NCBI GenBank assembly: GCA_964644705.1 | Contig: CAZXYF010000060.1 | Location: forward strand, 1 to 16,007 | Reading direction: 5' to 3' | Source of the DNA: CAZXYF01 sp964644705 | Lineage (GTDB): Bacteria > Planctomycetota > Brocadiia > SM23-32 | DNA: 16,007 nt | In this document: positions 1-7,098 of the stretch, piece after piece | Layout of the letters: each line of letters begins with the position of its first letter | Numbering within the stretch: the first letter of the stretch is position 1 | Made by a program: the position numbers and the translations under genes | Notes under the pieces: generated by a model | Database searches by the model: none | What the model saw: only the letters and a program-made list of their open reading frames with translations | Told to the model about the DNA's origin: nothing

Positions 1-117
1 ACAAAGGTCCACACTGAATCCCTGCATCCTTGTATCTTGCACTGGACACCATCCAAAGAACAAATTCCCAGGAGGTGTTATAAACCTTAGGTTAGTAATC
101 ATAATCCGCTTAGTATG
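1..117 (+). repeat. Dispersed repeat R1, copy 1 (may be cut by window edge)
   Basis: This stretch aligns along its length with 8650-8749 in the same orientation. Shared blocks include an opening ACAAA(A/G)GTCCACACTGAAT, then TCCAAAGAAC, AATTCCCAG and an exact 16-mer GTGTTATAAACCTTAG (75-90 here). The other copy lacks roughly 9 bases in the first third. By eye the copies are about 80% identical. I find no open reading frame shared between the copies, so this is a noncoding element of unknown function. Confidence 0.8.
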
Positions 118-285
118 AATCCGCCCCCCTGGGGCTCAAGAAGATAAAAACCGGAACGCACTTATTGCCAACCGCTTAGCCGTGCGTGCATCCCTGTATT
201 CCTGGATCGTTGAGGGGCGGGAGATTGTCTGCGCATCTGAACACATCTTGCATCTGAAAAGCGGGAAAGACTTATGCACAACCGC
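1..285. other. Gene-free, repeat-rich left edge
   Basis: I see no convincing gene here. The stretch is a mosaic of short repeats. The first ~117 bases are a copy of repeat R1, seen again at 8650-8749. The octamer CCGCTTAG occurs at 106-113, 172-179 and 282-289. GCATCTGA occurs at 233-240 and 250-257. Two nearly identical 20-mers lie at 161-180 and 271-290. R1 starts at the first base of the window, so it may extend further left. Confidence 0.6.
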
Positions 286-290
286 TTAGC
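161..290 (+). repeat. Pair of near-identical 20-mers
   Basis: The 20-mers at 161-180 and 271-290 both begin CTTAT and end with CAACCGCTTAGC or CCAACCGCTTAGC, differing only in a few central bases. The second copy overlaps the stop codon of the minus-strand REC-PP2C gene (286-288). The tail CCGCTTAG also occurs at 106-113, next to repeat R1. Function unknown. Confidence 0.55.
259..287 (-). terminator. Possible weak terminator of the REC-PP2C gene
   Basis: Read on the minus strand, AAGCGG (287-282) begins in the stop codon and can pair with CCGCTT (264-259), followed by TTC. The stem is 6 bp, the loop is long (17 nt) and the T-tract is short and partly inside the stem. It is positioned correctly for the end of the gene but is a weak candidate. 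Confidence 0.25.
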
Positions 291-1440
291 TTCCTTTTTC
301 GCTATGAACAATGACAAACGTGGTGTCGTCATTCAATTCCCGTTCTCCGGTGTGACTGCGTAACGCCTCAAGAATGGTGTCCTGGATTTCCGTTGGCGTT
401 CCGGGGTGTGCCTGTTCCAGAGCCTCGGCAAGACCTGTCTGGCCAAAAGCTTGTCCATCGGCATTCTGGGCGGTGGTTACTCCATCGGTGTAGAGAATGA
501 GGGTCAATCCCGGCTGGAGGGTTATTTCGCTGGGCTCATATTCGGTGTCTGGTTTTATACCCAGGGGCATGCGGGATTCGACCTCAAGAAAGCGGGCGCT
601 GTTGTTCTCCTGATCATATACAATCGGCGGTGTATGACCGGCACACGCAAAGCGGAAGGATTGTGTCTGGTGATTCAACACGCCGTAGTTCGCCGTCACA
701 AAACGTCCGGCGGGTATATTAGCAGACAGCTGTTCATTAAGCGTGGTTAGAACCGAACGCGGGTGCGCCCAATCGTCTTCCTCATGGACGATTACCCGGG
801 TCATAGCCATCAACACGGCCGCCGGGGCGCCACGACCGCTCACGTCCGCCAGGAGTAATCCGGTAGTGTTGGAATCGACCGGGAGAAAGTCAAAGTAATC
901 CCCTCCTGCCCATTCTGCCGGCTGATAATAGGTGGTGACATCAAAACCAGGTATTTCAGGCACTTCAGAAGGGAGGAGGTTGTTTTGAACGTTGGCGATG
1001 ATCTCAAACTCGCGGTCCAGACGCTCCAGTGCATCGGAGAGCTTGTACTCCAAACGATGCCTTTCGATGGCGTATCGGGAAGCACGGATGAGAAGATCGC
1101 TGTTGACCTCCCCTTTGATCAGGTAATCCTGAGCCCCGGCTCGCATAGCCTCCATTCCCACCTTTTCGTCGTTTAAACCGGTCAGGACGACAATGGGGAC
1201 GTGTGGGGCGTTTTTGTTGAGTTCATAAAACGTATCTATCCCCACGCTGTCTGGAAGGGTTAAATCCAACAGCCCCACATCATATTCATTGTCGGACAGG
1301 GACTCAATAGCGCTATCAAGCCGTTGCACATGATCCAGATCAAACTCTACTCTTTCGGCCTCCCCCAGCATCTCGTTAATCAGAAAGGCGTCATCGGGAT
1401 CGTCTTCTACCAAAAGAACTCTGATTGTTTGTTCGCTCAC
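286..1440 (-). CDS. Fused response regulator / PP2C-type (SpoIIE, RsbU-like) phosphatase
   Basis: This is a 384-residue cytoplasmic signalling protein. Residues 5-125 form a receiver domain with acidic pocket D13/D14, phospho-acceptor D59, T87 and K109. A helical, coiled-coil-like linker spans about 128-158. Residues 160-384 form a SpoIIE/PP2C phosphatase domain with its metal-binding acidic residues: GGDYFD (179-184), ADVSG (198-202), YTDG (317-320) and DDTT (371-374). All key residues look intact, so it should be active. In the RsbU family, such enzymes dephosphorylate an anti-sigma-factor antagonist and so free a sigma factor; phosphorylation of D59 would control the phosphatase. No kinase, anti-sigma factor or antagonist is encoded nearby, so its partners are elsewhere. 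The start is a GTG; the mRNA has GGGAGA five to six bases upstream (plus-strand tctccc at 1446-1451). It appears to be transcribed alone, diverging from threonine synthase. Confidence 0.93.
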   Translation of the reverse strand: MSEQTIRVLLVEDDPDDAFLINEMLGEAERVEFDLDHVQRLDSAIESLSDNEYDVGLLDLTLPDSVGIDTFYELNKNAPHVPIVVLTGLNDEKVGMEAMRAGAQDYLIKGEVNSDLLIRASRYAIERHRLEYKLSDALERLDREFEIIANVQNNLLPSEVPEIPGFDVTTYYQPAEWAGGDYFDFLPVDSNTTGLLLADVSGRGAPAAVLMAMTRVIVHEEDDWAHPRSVLTTLNEQLSANIPAGRFVTANYGVLNHQTQSFRFACAGHTPPIVYDQENNSARFLEVESRMPLGIKPDTEYEPSEITLQPGLTLILYTDGVTTAQNADGQAFGQTGLAEALEQAHPGTPTEIQDTILEALRSHTGERELNDDTTFVIVHSEKGS

Positions 1441-1599
1441 CTGTGTCTCCCTATAAACGACTGGCCATCGCCTCTCAATATGATATTACCGATTTTACGA
1501 TGTTCCGGGCTGTATTCCAAATGACGAACTACTGTGAGGGGGCCTAATCCTTCGCCCAGATCTTGCGCCCTCATCGGCTGTTAGAGTGGAGCCCCGGAA

Positions 1600-1766
1600 A
1601 ACGGCCGACAAAGGCGATGGACGAAGAAGCTCGACGAAGGCTGCAGCGCCCTGCCAGAAGGCCCTATCGTCTGGCGTGGTACGCCGGCTGTAGTGCTCAG
1701 GTAGGCCCCTGCCGGCACAAGCCCGGCAAGTAGGGGATCACAAAACGAACGTGGTTCACTGAACAT
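1600..1766 (-). repeat. Dispersed repeat R2, copy A
   Basis: Two blocks match copy B at 5735-5905 in the same orientation. Block 1 (1640-1687) resembles 5767-5814, sharing CAGCGCC, GAAGGC or GAAAGGC and CTATCGTCT. Block 2 (1737-1763) matches 5874-5900 at about 25 of 27 positions, reading ATCACAAAACGxACGTGGxT then CACTGAA. Between the blocks copy A contains GCCGG...CCGGC, able to form a small hairpin, which copy B lacks. More than one minus-strand reading frame is similar between the copies, which points to a nucleotide-level repeat rather than a small gene. Confidence 0.78.
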
Positions 1767-1895
1767 TTACGTGAGGTGCGAGCTGAACCTTCAATAGTGT
1801 GGTGGCTTCTACGTGGTATAAGATCATGCCACCAGATGCGGTTACACCAGCGGACGAGGGAGCTTGAAACCACGGTTTGTTTTCCTGATACTAAC

Positions 1896-1923
1896 TTCAC
1901 TGGAGGATTCGTGCACGTATTAT
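1896..1923 (+). promoter_or_regulatory. Candidate sigma70-type promoter of threonine synthase
   Basis: TTCACT (1896-1901, 4 of 6 matches to the -35 consensus) is separated by 16 bases from TATTAT (1918-1923). Transcription would start near 1930, about 25 bases before the start codon at 1955. A GGAG at 1941-1944 would serve as ribosome binding site. By-eye call only. Confidence 0.35.
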
Positions 1924-1954
1924 CTATGGTTCGATTTAGCGGAGATGAAAACTG

Positions 1955-3286
1955 ATGTCTGACGATTACAGGGCCTGGTTTCAGTGTTTTGCTGGATGCG
2001 ATGAACAATATGGATTGGATGAGATTATTTACCGGTGCCGCGAGTGCGATAGCCTGCTGGAAGTGCGGCATGATATGGAGGCATTGAAGCAACGGAGCGC
2101 TGAAGACTGGAAGGATCTGTTTGCAGAACGCTGGGGAGATGCTACCGGTCCTCTGGGAAGTGGCGTATGGGGGAAAAAGGAGTGGGTGATGCCCCGGGTG
2201 GAAAATGAGAACATCGTCACTCTGGAAGAGGGAAAAACATCGCTAATTCACGCCGATCGGTTGGGTACTGAGCTGGATGTTCCGGATCTGCACGTCAAGC
2301 TCTGTGGTAACTCTCACACGGGTTCGTTCAAAGATCTGGGGCTCACGGTCCTGGTGAGTATGGTCAAGCAAATGAGGGCGGAGGGGAAGGATGTACCCGC
2401 GGTCGCCTGCGCGTCAACCGGAGACACCTCGGCAGCACTTGCCGCATACTGTGCCCGGGCGGGTATCCCGTGTGTGGTTTTCCTGCCCGAGGGCAAAATC
2501 AGCCCCTCACAGTTGATACAGCCCGTTGCCAATGGGGCGTTGACTCTGGCTCTCGACACCGATTTCGACGGTTGCATGGAACTTGTCGAGGAGGTCACCG
2601 AAAAAGAGAACATCTATCTGGCCAATTCCATGAACAGCCTGCGGATTGAGGGACAAAAAACCGTGGCGATTGAGATCTGTCAGCAGCTGGGGTGGGACGT
2701 GCCTGACTGGGTTGTTATACCGGGCGGTAACCTGGGCAACGTGAGTGCGCTGGGATTGGGATTCGAGATGATGGAGGATCTGGGGGTGATTGATCGTGTT
2801 CCGCGGATCTGTTGTGCTCAGAGCGCCCGAGCGAATCCGCTGTACCAGAGTTTCATGCAGGATTTTGAGGAGTTCGATCCGGTTCAGGCCAAAAAGACCA
2901 TCGCCAGCGCCATTCAGATCGGGAATCCGGTGAGTATCTGGAAGGCGATTCGTACGCTGAAAAACTTCGACGGTATGGTGGAGGAAGCAACGGAAGAGGA
3001 ACTGGCGGATGCCTGCGCCCGTGCGGATCTCGATGGGCTGTTTACCTGCCCCCATACGGGAGTGGCACTGGCGGCGATGATTAAGCTGGCGCGCCGCGGG
3101 GATATTCAAAGCGATGATCGGGTGGTGGTGATCTCCACCGCCCATGGACTTAAGTTCCCGCAGTTCAAGACGGATTACCACTGGAATGAACTGGGCAGTT
3201 CTGCGTGCAGCTACGCGAATCCACCGGTGAAATTGCCCGCCGATTATGATGCCGTCATGGAGCGGATTCGCCAGGAAGGGGAATAG
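1955..3286 (+). CDS. thrC: Threonine synthase
   Basis: This 443-residue PLP enzyme should convert O-phospho-L-homoserine to L-threonine and phosphate, the last step of threonine biosynthesis, in the cytoplasm. A four-cysteine zinc-ribbon-like N-terminus (C11, C15, C28, C31) is typical of one threonine synthase subgroup. The PLP lysine is K126 in HTGSFKDLG. ACASTGDTSAA (151-161) and the phosphate-binding loop PGGNLGN (256-262) follow the fold-type II pattern. Length is normal and no motif is broken. The ATG at 1955 has GGAG ten bases upstream. It stands alone, without hom or thrB beside it, and converges on the glycoside hydrolase gene with only 8 bases between stop codons. Related fold-type II enzymes (cysteate or diaminopropionate-type enzymes) are conceivable, but the zinc-ribbon N-terminus and overall motif set favour threonine synthase. 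Confidence 0.9.
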   Translation: MSDDYRAWFQCFAGCDEQYGLDEIIYRCRECDSLLEVRHDMEALKQRSAEDWKDLFAERWGDATGPLGSGVWGKKEWVMPRVENENIVTLEEGKTSLIHADRLGTELDVPDLHVKLCGNSHTGSFKDLGLTVLVSMVKQMRAEGKDVPAVACASTGDTSAALAAYCARAGIPCVVFLPEGKISPSQLIQPVANGALTLALDTDFDGCMELVEEVTEKENIYLANSMNSLRIEGQKTVAIEICQQLGWDVPDWVVIPGGNLGNVSALGLGFEMMEDLGVIDRVPRICCAQSARANPLYQSFMQDFEEFDPVQAKKTIASAIQIGNPVSIWKAIRTLKNFDGMVEEATEEELADACARADLDGLFTCPHTGVALAAMIKLARRGDIQSDDRVVVISTAHGLKFPQFKTDYHWNELGSSACSYANPPVKLPADYDAVMERIRQEGE

Positions 3287-3287
3287 G

Positions 3288-3303
3288 GGGCAGCCTACTG
3301 CCC
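3288..3303. terminator. Hairpin between convergent genes, possible bidirectional terminator
   Basis: GGGCAG (3288-3293) and CTGCCC (3298-3303) form a perfect 6-bp stem around the four-base loop CCTA. It starts one base after the threonine synthase stop (3284-3286), and its loop contains the stop codon of the minus-strand hydrolase (3295-3297). There is no T-tract on either side, so intrinsic termination is uncertain. Confidence 0.35.
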
Positions 3304-5637
3304 GGCTTCTTCCAGGTGCACTTCGGGTTCTGGATTTCCCTCGTATCTGACGCGGATGGCAACCTGTCCATCGCAATCGGGCAGGGGGATGTTCAGCTGG
3401 CCTTGCCGGGGCGTAATCCTGGTGTTGTAGATTGTTTCCCCTGTACTGATCTCCATAACCATTACATCATATTTCCCCGCCAGCATGCCCCTCACGACGA
3501 TCTTTTGCTCTTTCTGTATCAGAGGCGATGAGTCTTTTGTGTCCCCTTTTTTGTCGTCGTTGTGCGGGTGAATCCAGAGGTAACAGGAGGTGTTGTTCAC
3601 CATGCCGCGGATTCCGATTTCCGTCCCCGTTTGCTGGAGCAAAGTGGAATCCACAATCCTGTAGTGTCCCTGGCGCCGGTCAATTCCGCTGGTGAATTCA
3701 GAGACGGGTTTATAGAGTTGGTTCAGCCGGTGCGGCTGGATATAGGAATCCCACCACCAGTGCATTACGCTCCCCGCCGTAGGCAGGACTGCGCTTGCCC
3801 ACAGGGCATTGCGCAGGGACCGGCCGTGAGTATCGTTTTTGACTTCGGCCATATCCGTGCTACGGGCGTATTCAGCCACGAACCATGGCTTTGGAAAGGA
3901 TCGCAGTTCACGGTATCGTTCCAGTAACACAGCAGCTATGTCTTTTCCGTATAAGTGAAGCGGCATGAAATCTATGTTGGGCAGGTCCCAGAGTCGTGGA
4001 TATTCATTCTTTTCCGACAGGCTGGTGGTGACCAGATGGTTGTTGGGGTCAATGTTGTTGAGATAAGAACTCATCTCCCGGTGCCATTGGGTGACATCCC
4101 CAAACCGGTTGTAGCGCGTCAGATCGACCTCATTGAAAAGTTCCCATGCAAAGATGTTGGTGGCGTAGCCCCAGCGGGCGACGATGTAATCCAGGCGCTG
4201 CTTGAACAGCTTCCTGGCCTGCTGGTTGGTGAAAAAATCGGAGGCACGGTAGCAGGGACCCTCATTCTGCCAGTTGTACGGGTTTTTGCCCCACGAGTCA
4301 CCGGTGAGCATGCCGTGATATGCGAACACCAGCTGGATGTAAATGTTTCGTTTCCGGGCTTCCTCCACAATGTGATCCAACCGCCGCGCATTTTTCAGGT
4401 GGTAGTGACCGAGCTTTTTCTCCAGCTGCAGGTGCCAGGGACACATCCATATTCGTATCCAGTTTTGGCCGGTTTCCACCATTCGCTGCATGTATGACTC
4501 ATAATTCTGTGACCAGGCGACGTTCTGGCCGATGGGATAGTAGAAATCACCGTTCTCGAACGCGAAATATTGCGAAGCGGTGGAATCGACCCGGATGAAC
4601 CCCCGGTTCTGAGAATCAGAGACATAAAACCAGCGTTTTTTGCCCCTCGTCGTGCCTCGCGGATTGGTAACGTCCACGCGAAATGTCCAGCGCCCGATTT
4701 TTGTTGGAGCAAACCGAATCAAAAAAATGGGCCAGTTCTTGCCAAAACGATCATGATCGGCATAGCCCGCCATAAAACCGTTGACCGTCTGTGTCACCCC
4801 ATCGGGATCGGTGAAAGTGGCCCGGACACGGGTGTCATCGGTGTCAAAAAGGTTTCCATAGGTTCCCTCGAACTGCACCCCCAGTTCGAATTGGCCGTAT
4901 CGGCCCACGCTCCGGGTGGGTTGAAATACGTCCAGAGCAGCCGGGGCCTGAGTATTCCAGTCCCCGGTAGCCGTCCCCCGGAAACGAAGATTATCTACAA
5001 CCACCGTTGGCGGCTGATTTAAACCATTATCCAGCAGAGTAATGTAAAATTGCCGGGCGGTCAGACCGGTTTCGCGGCTCACACTTTCGGAGTGGCCCGC
5101 GGTCAGTTCGGCGACGCTGCAGCGGATGTTTTTGTTCCATCCCTCCTTCAGAGCCACCGGTTCACTCTCATGCCACCCTCCCGCCGGATCTTTGTATGCG
5201 AATGCCAGCTGAAGGCCCGATTGTGAGGCAAACGCATCGATAAATACGGCATCGAGGCCCTTGAAATTGACTTTACCCGCTCGCCGGACGAGTACACGGT
5301 CTTTATCCCCGAAACGAGGGCGTATCCGCAGGGATCGGTCGCCCTGTGTGTGTTGTGACCGAAGTATCTTCAGCTCAGCGGGATCGGCAGCAGAGTCCGT
5401 ACTCCAGCCGGCCTGTGGCGTCTGGCTTTCAAATCCATCCCACAGGAATATGTTTTCGCCCGGAGGTGGAGTCCGGTTGGACGACTGTGGCGTCCGGCGT
5501 TCGTGAGAGGGGGCAAGCCGATTGCCAGCGGGGAGATCCCCTGGAGGCAAGTGATCGGAAGCGTTCGTGACGTAGATCAAGCCCAGAAAAATGGCAAAAA
5601 GCAAAATGGCACGGAAAAGAATGGTTTTTAGTGCCAT
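3295..5637 (-). CDS. Secreted DUF5060-containing glycoside hydrolase, clan-A-like barrel
   Basis: This 780-residue protein (ATG start) has an N-terminal hydrophobic signal segment ending near VTNA. Residues about 60-220 look like a beta-sandwich, possibly carbohydrate-binding, module. Residues about 235-340 match the DUF5060 immunoglobulin-like fold (YGQFELGVQFEGTY). Residues about 345-655 form a (beta/alpha)8 barrel with acid/base E503 in WELFNE and candidate nucleophile E589 in FVAEYA, followed by MHWWWDSY. A C-terminal beta domain follows. It should act outside the cytoplasm as a retaining hydrolase; the substrate cannot be read from sequence. A GTG two codons upstream (5643) is an alternative start; neither has a strong ribosome site. 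It lies downstream of the URO-D gene on the same strand, separated by 271 bases holding repeat R2, so co-transcription is uncertain. Confidence 0.85.
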   Translation of the reverse strand: MALKTILFRAILLFAIFLGLIYVTNASDHLPPGDLPAGNRLAPSHERRTPQSSNRTPPPGENIFLWDGFESQTPQAGWSTDSAADPAELKILRSQHTQGDRSLRIRPRFGDKDRVLVRRAGKVNFKGLDAVFIDAFASQSGLQLAFAYKDPAGGWHESEPVALKEGWNKNIRCSVAELTAGHSESVSRETGLTARQFYITLLDNGLNQPPTVVVDNLRFRGTATGDWNTQAPAALDVFQPTRSVGRYGQFELGVQFEGTYGNLFDTDDTRVRATFTDPDGVTQTVNGFMAGYADHDRFGKNWPIFLIRFAPTKIGRWTFRVDVTNPRGTTRGKKRWFYVSDSQNRGFIRVDSTASQYFAFENGDFYYPIGQNVAWSQNYESYMQRMVETGQNWIRIWMCPWHLQLEKKLGHYHLKNARRLDHIVEEARKRNIYIQLVFAYHGMLTGDSWGKNPYNWQNEGPCYRASDFFTNQQARKLFKQRLDYIVARWGYATNIFAWELFNEVDLTRYNRFGDVTQWHREMSSYLNNIDPNNHLVTTSLSEKNEYPRLWDLPNIDFMPLHLYGKDIAAVLLERYRELRSFPKPWFVAEYARSTDMAEVKNDTHGRSLRNALWASAVLPTAGSVMHWWWDSYIQPHRLNQLYKPVSEFTSGIDRRQGHYRIVDSTLLQQTGTEIGIRGMVNNTSCYLWIHPHNDDKKGDTKDSSPLIQKEQKIVVRGMLAGKYDVMVMEISTGETIYNTRITPRQGQLNIPLPDCDGQVAIRVRYEGNPEPEVHLEEAGQ

Positions 5638-5734
5638 GGTCACAAGTGGCCGCAGCAGGAGAAGATGTGAATGCGCGGAAATCCGACACCCCTTATTCTA
5701 CCCTCCGGTTCGGAATAACGTCAAAAACCCAGGG

Positions 5735-5905
5735 CGATCGGGCGGTGTCTGCGCAAGCTGAAAGATGGCTCCAGCGCCCGGCCGAAAGGCCTATCGTCTT
5801 GCGGAGTACGGCCGCTTTCGACAGAGCCTGGTGCACAGGTACGCTCCGACCGTGACAAACCCAACCATAGGATATCACAAAACGGACGTGGGTCACTGAA
5901 GAACA
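5735..5905 (-). repeat. Dispersed repeat R2, copy B
   Basis: This is the second copy of R2, in the same orientation as 1600-1766. The best-conserved box is 5874-5900, a 27-mer with only about two differences from 1737-1763. A second conserved block is 5767-5814. The box begins 8 bases after the stop codon of the URO-D gene, so in the minus-strand transcript R2 immediately follows that gene. A minus-strand open frame (5721-5906) resembles the frame at 1581-1766 in its first residues, but a second frame is also similar, as expected of a noncoding repeat. Confidence 0.78.
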
Positions 5906-5908
5906 TTC

Positions 5909-7006
5909 TTAGCCGGTAACTTTTTTCAGCTTGTCCACGAAGTATTGGAAATCCTCATAGCTCACGTCATGTGGCAGGCCGTGATCGAAGAACGGCACAT
6001 AGCCCCCGCGATCGACGGCCTGCTGCACTTTGTCCATTTCTTCGTCAATAGCTTCTTTCCCCTTCGCGAGCGCTTTTTTATCGACCCCGCCCATCATGAG
6101 CAGATCGGGATATTCAGCACCATATTCAGCAACGTCCATTCCGCATTGAGCTTCCATCGGCACAACACCATCAATATCGGATTCCAGCCAGAGAGGTATC
6201 AGCTGGCTGATATCCCCATCGCTATCGAGAAAGATGAACGGAATGTCGTTATCCCGTGCCGCAGCGGTCATGCGTTTGTAGCGCGGCACCATGAACTCTT
6301 CAACGATGGCCGGGCTCGCCAGCGGACCGGCTTTATAAGCCATGTCCTCCCACAGACATATGGCGTCGGGCTGAAAGTCGTCGAACAGACTGTTGACCGT
6401 ATTTATGAACAGCTCCGTCATCGTGTCCATCATGTCGTTGACCAGGTCGGGGCTATCGTAAAACATCATCGACAACGTCTCCATCCCGACCATGTCCCGG
6501 AGCGATCCATACAGTCCGGCTCCTCGGCCCATGTACAAAATGAGTGGGGCCTCTCGCTGTTCCCATTCCTTTTTCTGTTCATCCCAGCTATCGTCGATAC
6601 GATCATCGTCCCACTGCAAACGCTGGCTGAAGTCTTCCCAGTCCGCCCGATCTTCAACGGGAAACGATTCCCAGTGCGGCATGCTTTGATAGGAGTCTTC
6701 TTTGAACTCCGTGCAGGTAATGCCCTGATGGTTGATATAGGTGATTTTGTCTTCGGTTTCTTTAACCACTTCACGGTCAAAGGGCGGATACACGAACAGC
6801 TGCACGGGAGGGGCGGTCCACAGGTGGGGCTGGAGGTCGAAATAGTCAAGCATTTTGGGCATTTCTTTCAGTTCTGGAGGCATGCCCTCATCGACCCATC
6901 GGTCCAATGTGCTGGGCCAGATACCACCCAGCGTGGCCAGAGTCTTACCGGGACATTCAAACCGCATGGTGCGTGTGAACAATTCGTGGGGAGTTGTTTT
7001 TGTCAT
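5909..7006 (-). CDS. Uroporphyrinogen decarboxylase (URO-D) family protein, not heme biosynthetic type
   Basis: This is a 365-residue soluble protein of the URO-D/MtaA/CmuA barrel superfamily. Signs include GRGAGLYGSLRDM around 160-172, SPDLVNDMM, LWEDMAYKAGP near 218-228, SPAIVEEFMVPRYKR, DSDGD (261-265), EAQCGMD (C288), MMGGVDK (304-310) and DHGLPHDVSYEDF near the C-terminus. Where zinc-dependent corrinoid methyltransferases carry an HxCG motif, this protein appears to have DSDGD, so a true MtaA-type zinc site is doubtful. Similar proteins are numerous in PVC bacteria and are often near sugar genes; their reactions are mostly unknown. The ATG at 7006 is preferred because AGGAT lies 9 bases upstream; a GTG at 7042 has no such site. 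It follows the regulator gene with a 92-base gap, so the two are probably co-transcribed. Confidence 0.83.
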   Translation of the reverse strand: MTKTTPHELFTRTMRFECPGKTLATLGGIWPSTLDRWVDEGMPPELKEMPKMLDYFDLQPHLWTAPPVQLFVYPPFDREVVKETEDKITYINHQGITCTEFKEDSYQSMPHWESFPVEDRADWEDFSQRLQWDDDRIDDSWDEQKKEWEQREAPLILYMGRGAGLYGSLRDMVGMETLSMMFYDSPDLVNDMMDTMTELFINTVNSLFDDFQPDAICLWEDMAYKAGPLASPAIVEEFMVPRYKRMTAAARDNDIPFIFLDSDGDISQLIPLWLESDIDGVVPMEAQCGMDVAEYGAEYPDLLMMGGVDKKALAKGKEAIDEEMDKVQQAVDRGGYVPFFDHGLPHDVSYEDFQYFVDKLKKVTG

Positions 7007-7015
7007 GGTGAATAT

Positions 7016-7020
7016 ATCCT
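7016..7020 (-). promoter_or_regulatory. Ribosome binding site deciding the URO-D start
   Basis: On the minus strand AGGAT lies 9 bases before the ATG at 7006. It supports this start over the upstream GTG at 7042, which would add 12 residues. Confidence 0.6.
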
Positions 7021-7098
7021 GTTGAATGAAAGGTGCTGACACCGGTGGCGATAAGATGTCCGGTCCGAGCTTGGCGAAATAACCGATTGAAGCAAAAA

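Larger units (their letters stand above)
1441..1954. other. Gene-free divergent intergenic region
   Basis: These 514 bases separate the REC-PP2C gene (minus) from threonine synthase (plus). About 1600-1766 is occupied by repeat R2 copy A. Beyond it, GGTGGC (1801-1806) can pair with GCCACC (1828-1833) in a loose hairpin of no known type. A plausible thrC promoter lies at 1896-1923. I find no tRNA, T-box or recognised riboswitch. Short open frames here are explained by the repeat. Confidence 0.6.

Noticed and set aside
1581..1766. Possible small protein family (about 61 residues) shared with 5721-5906
   Set aside because: The two frames look related at the start, but a second reading frame is also similar between the copies and similarity fades in the middle. 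A nucleotide repeat (R2) explains this better than a gene.
2507..3376. Minus-strand open frame opposite threonine synthase
   Set aside because: Antisense shadow of a well-conserved gene; no domain signs and it overlaps the end of the hydrolase gene.
5945..7039. Plus-strand open frame (364 codons) opposite the URO-D gene
   Set aside because: Antisense shadow; the minus strand encodes conserved URO-D motifs, while this translation shows no family pattern.
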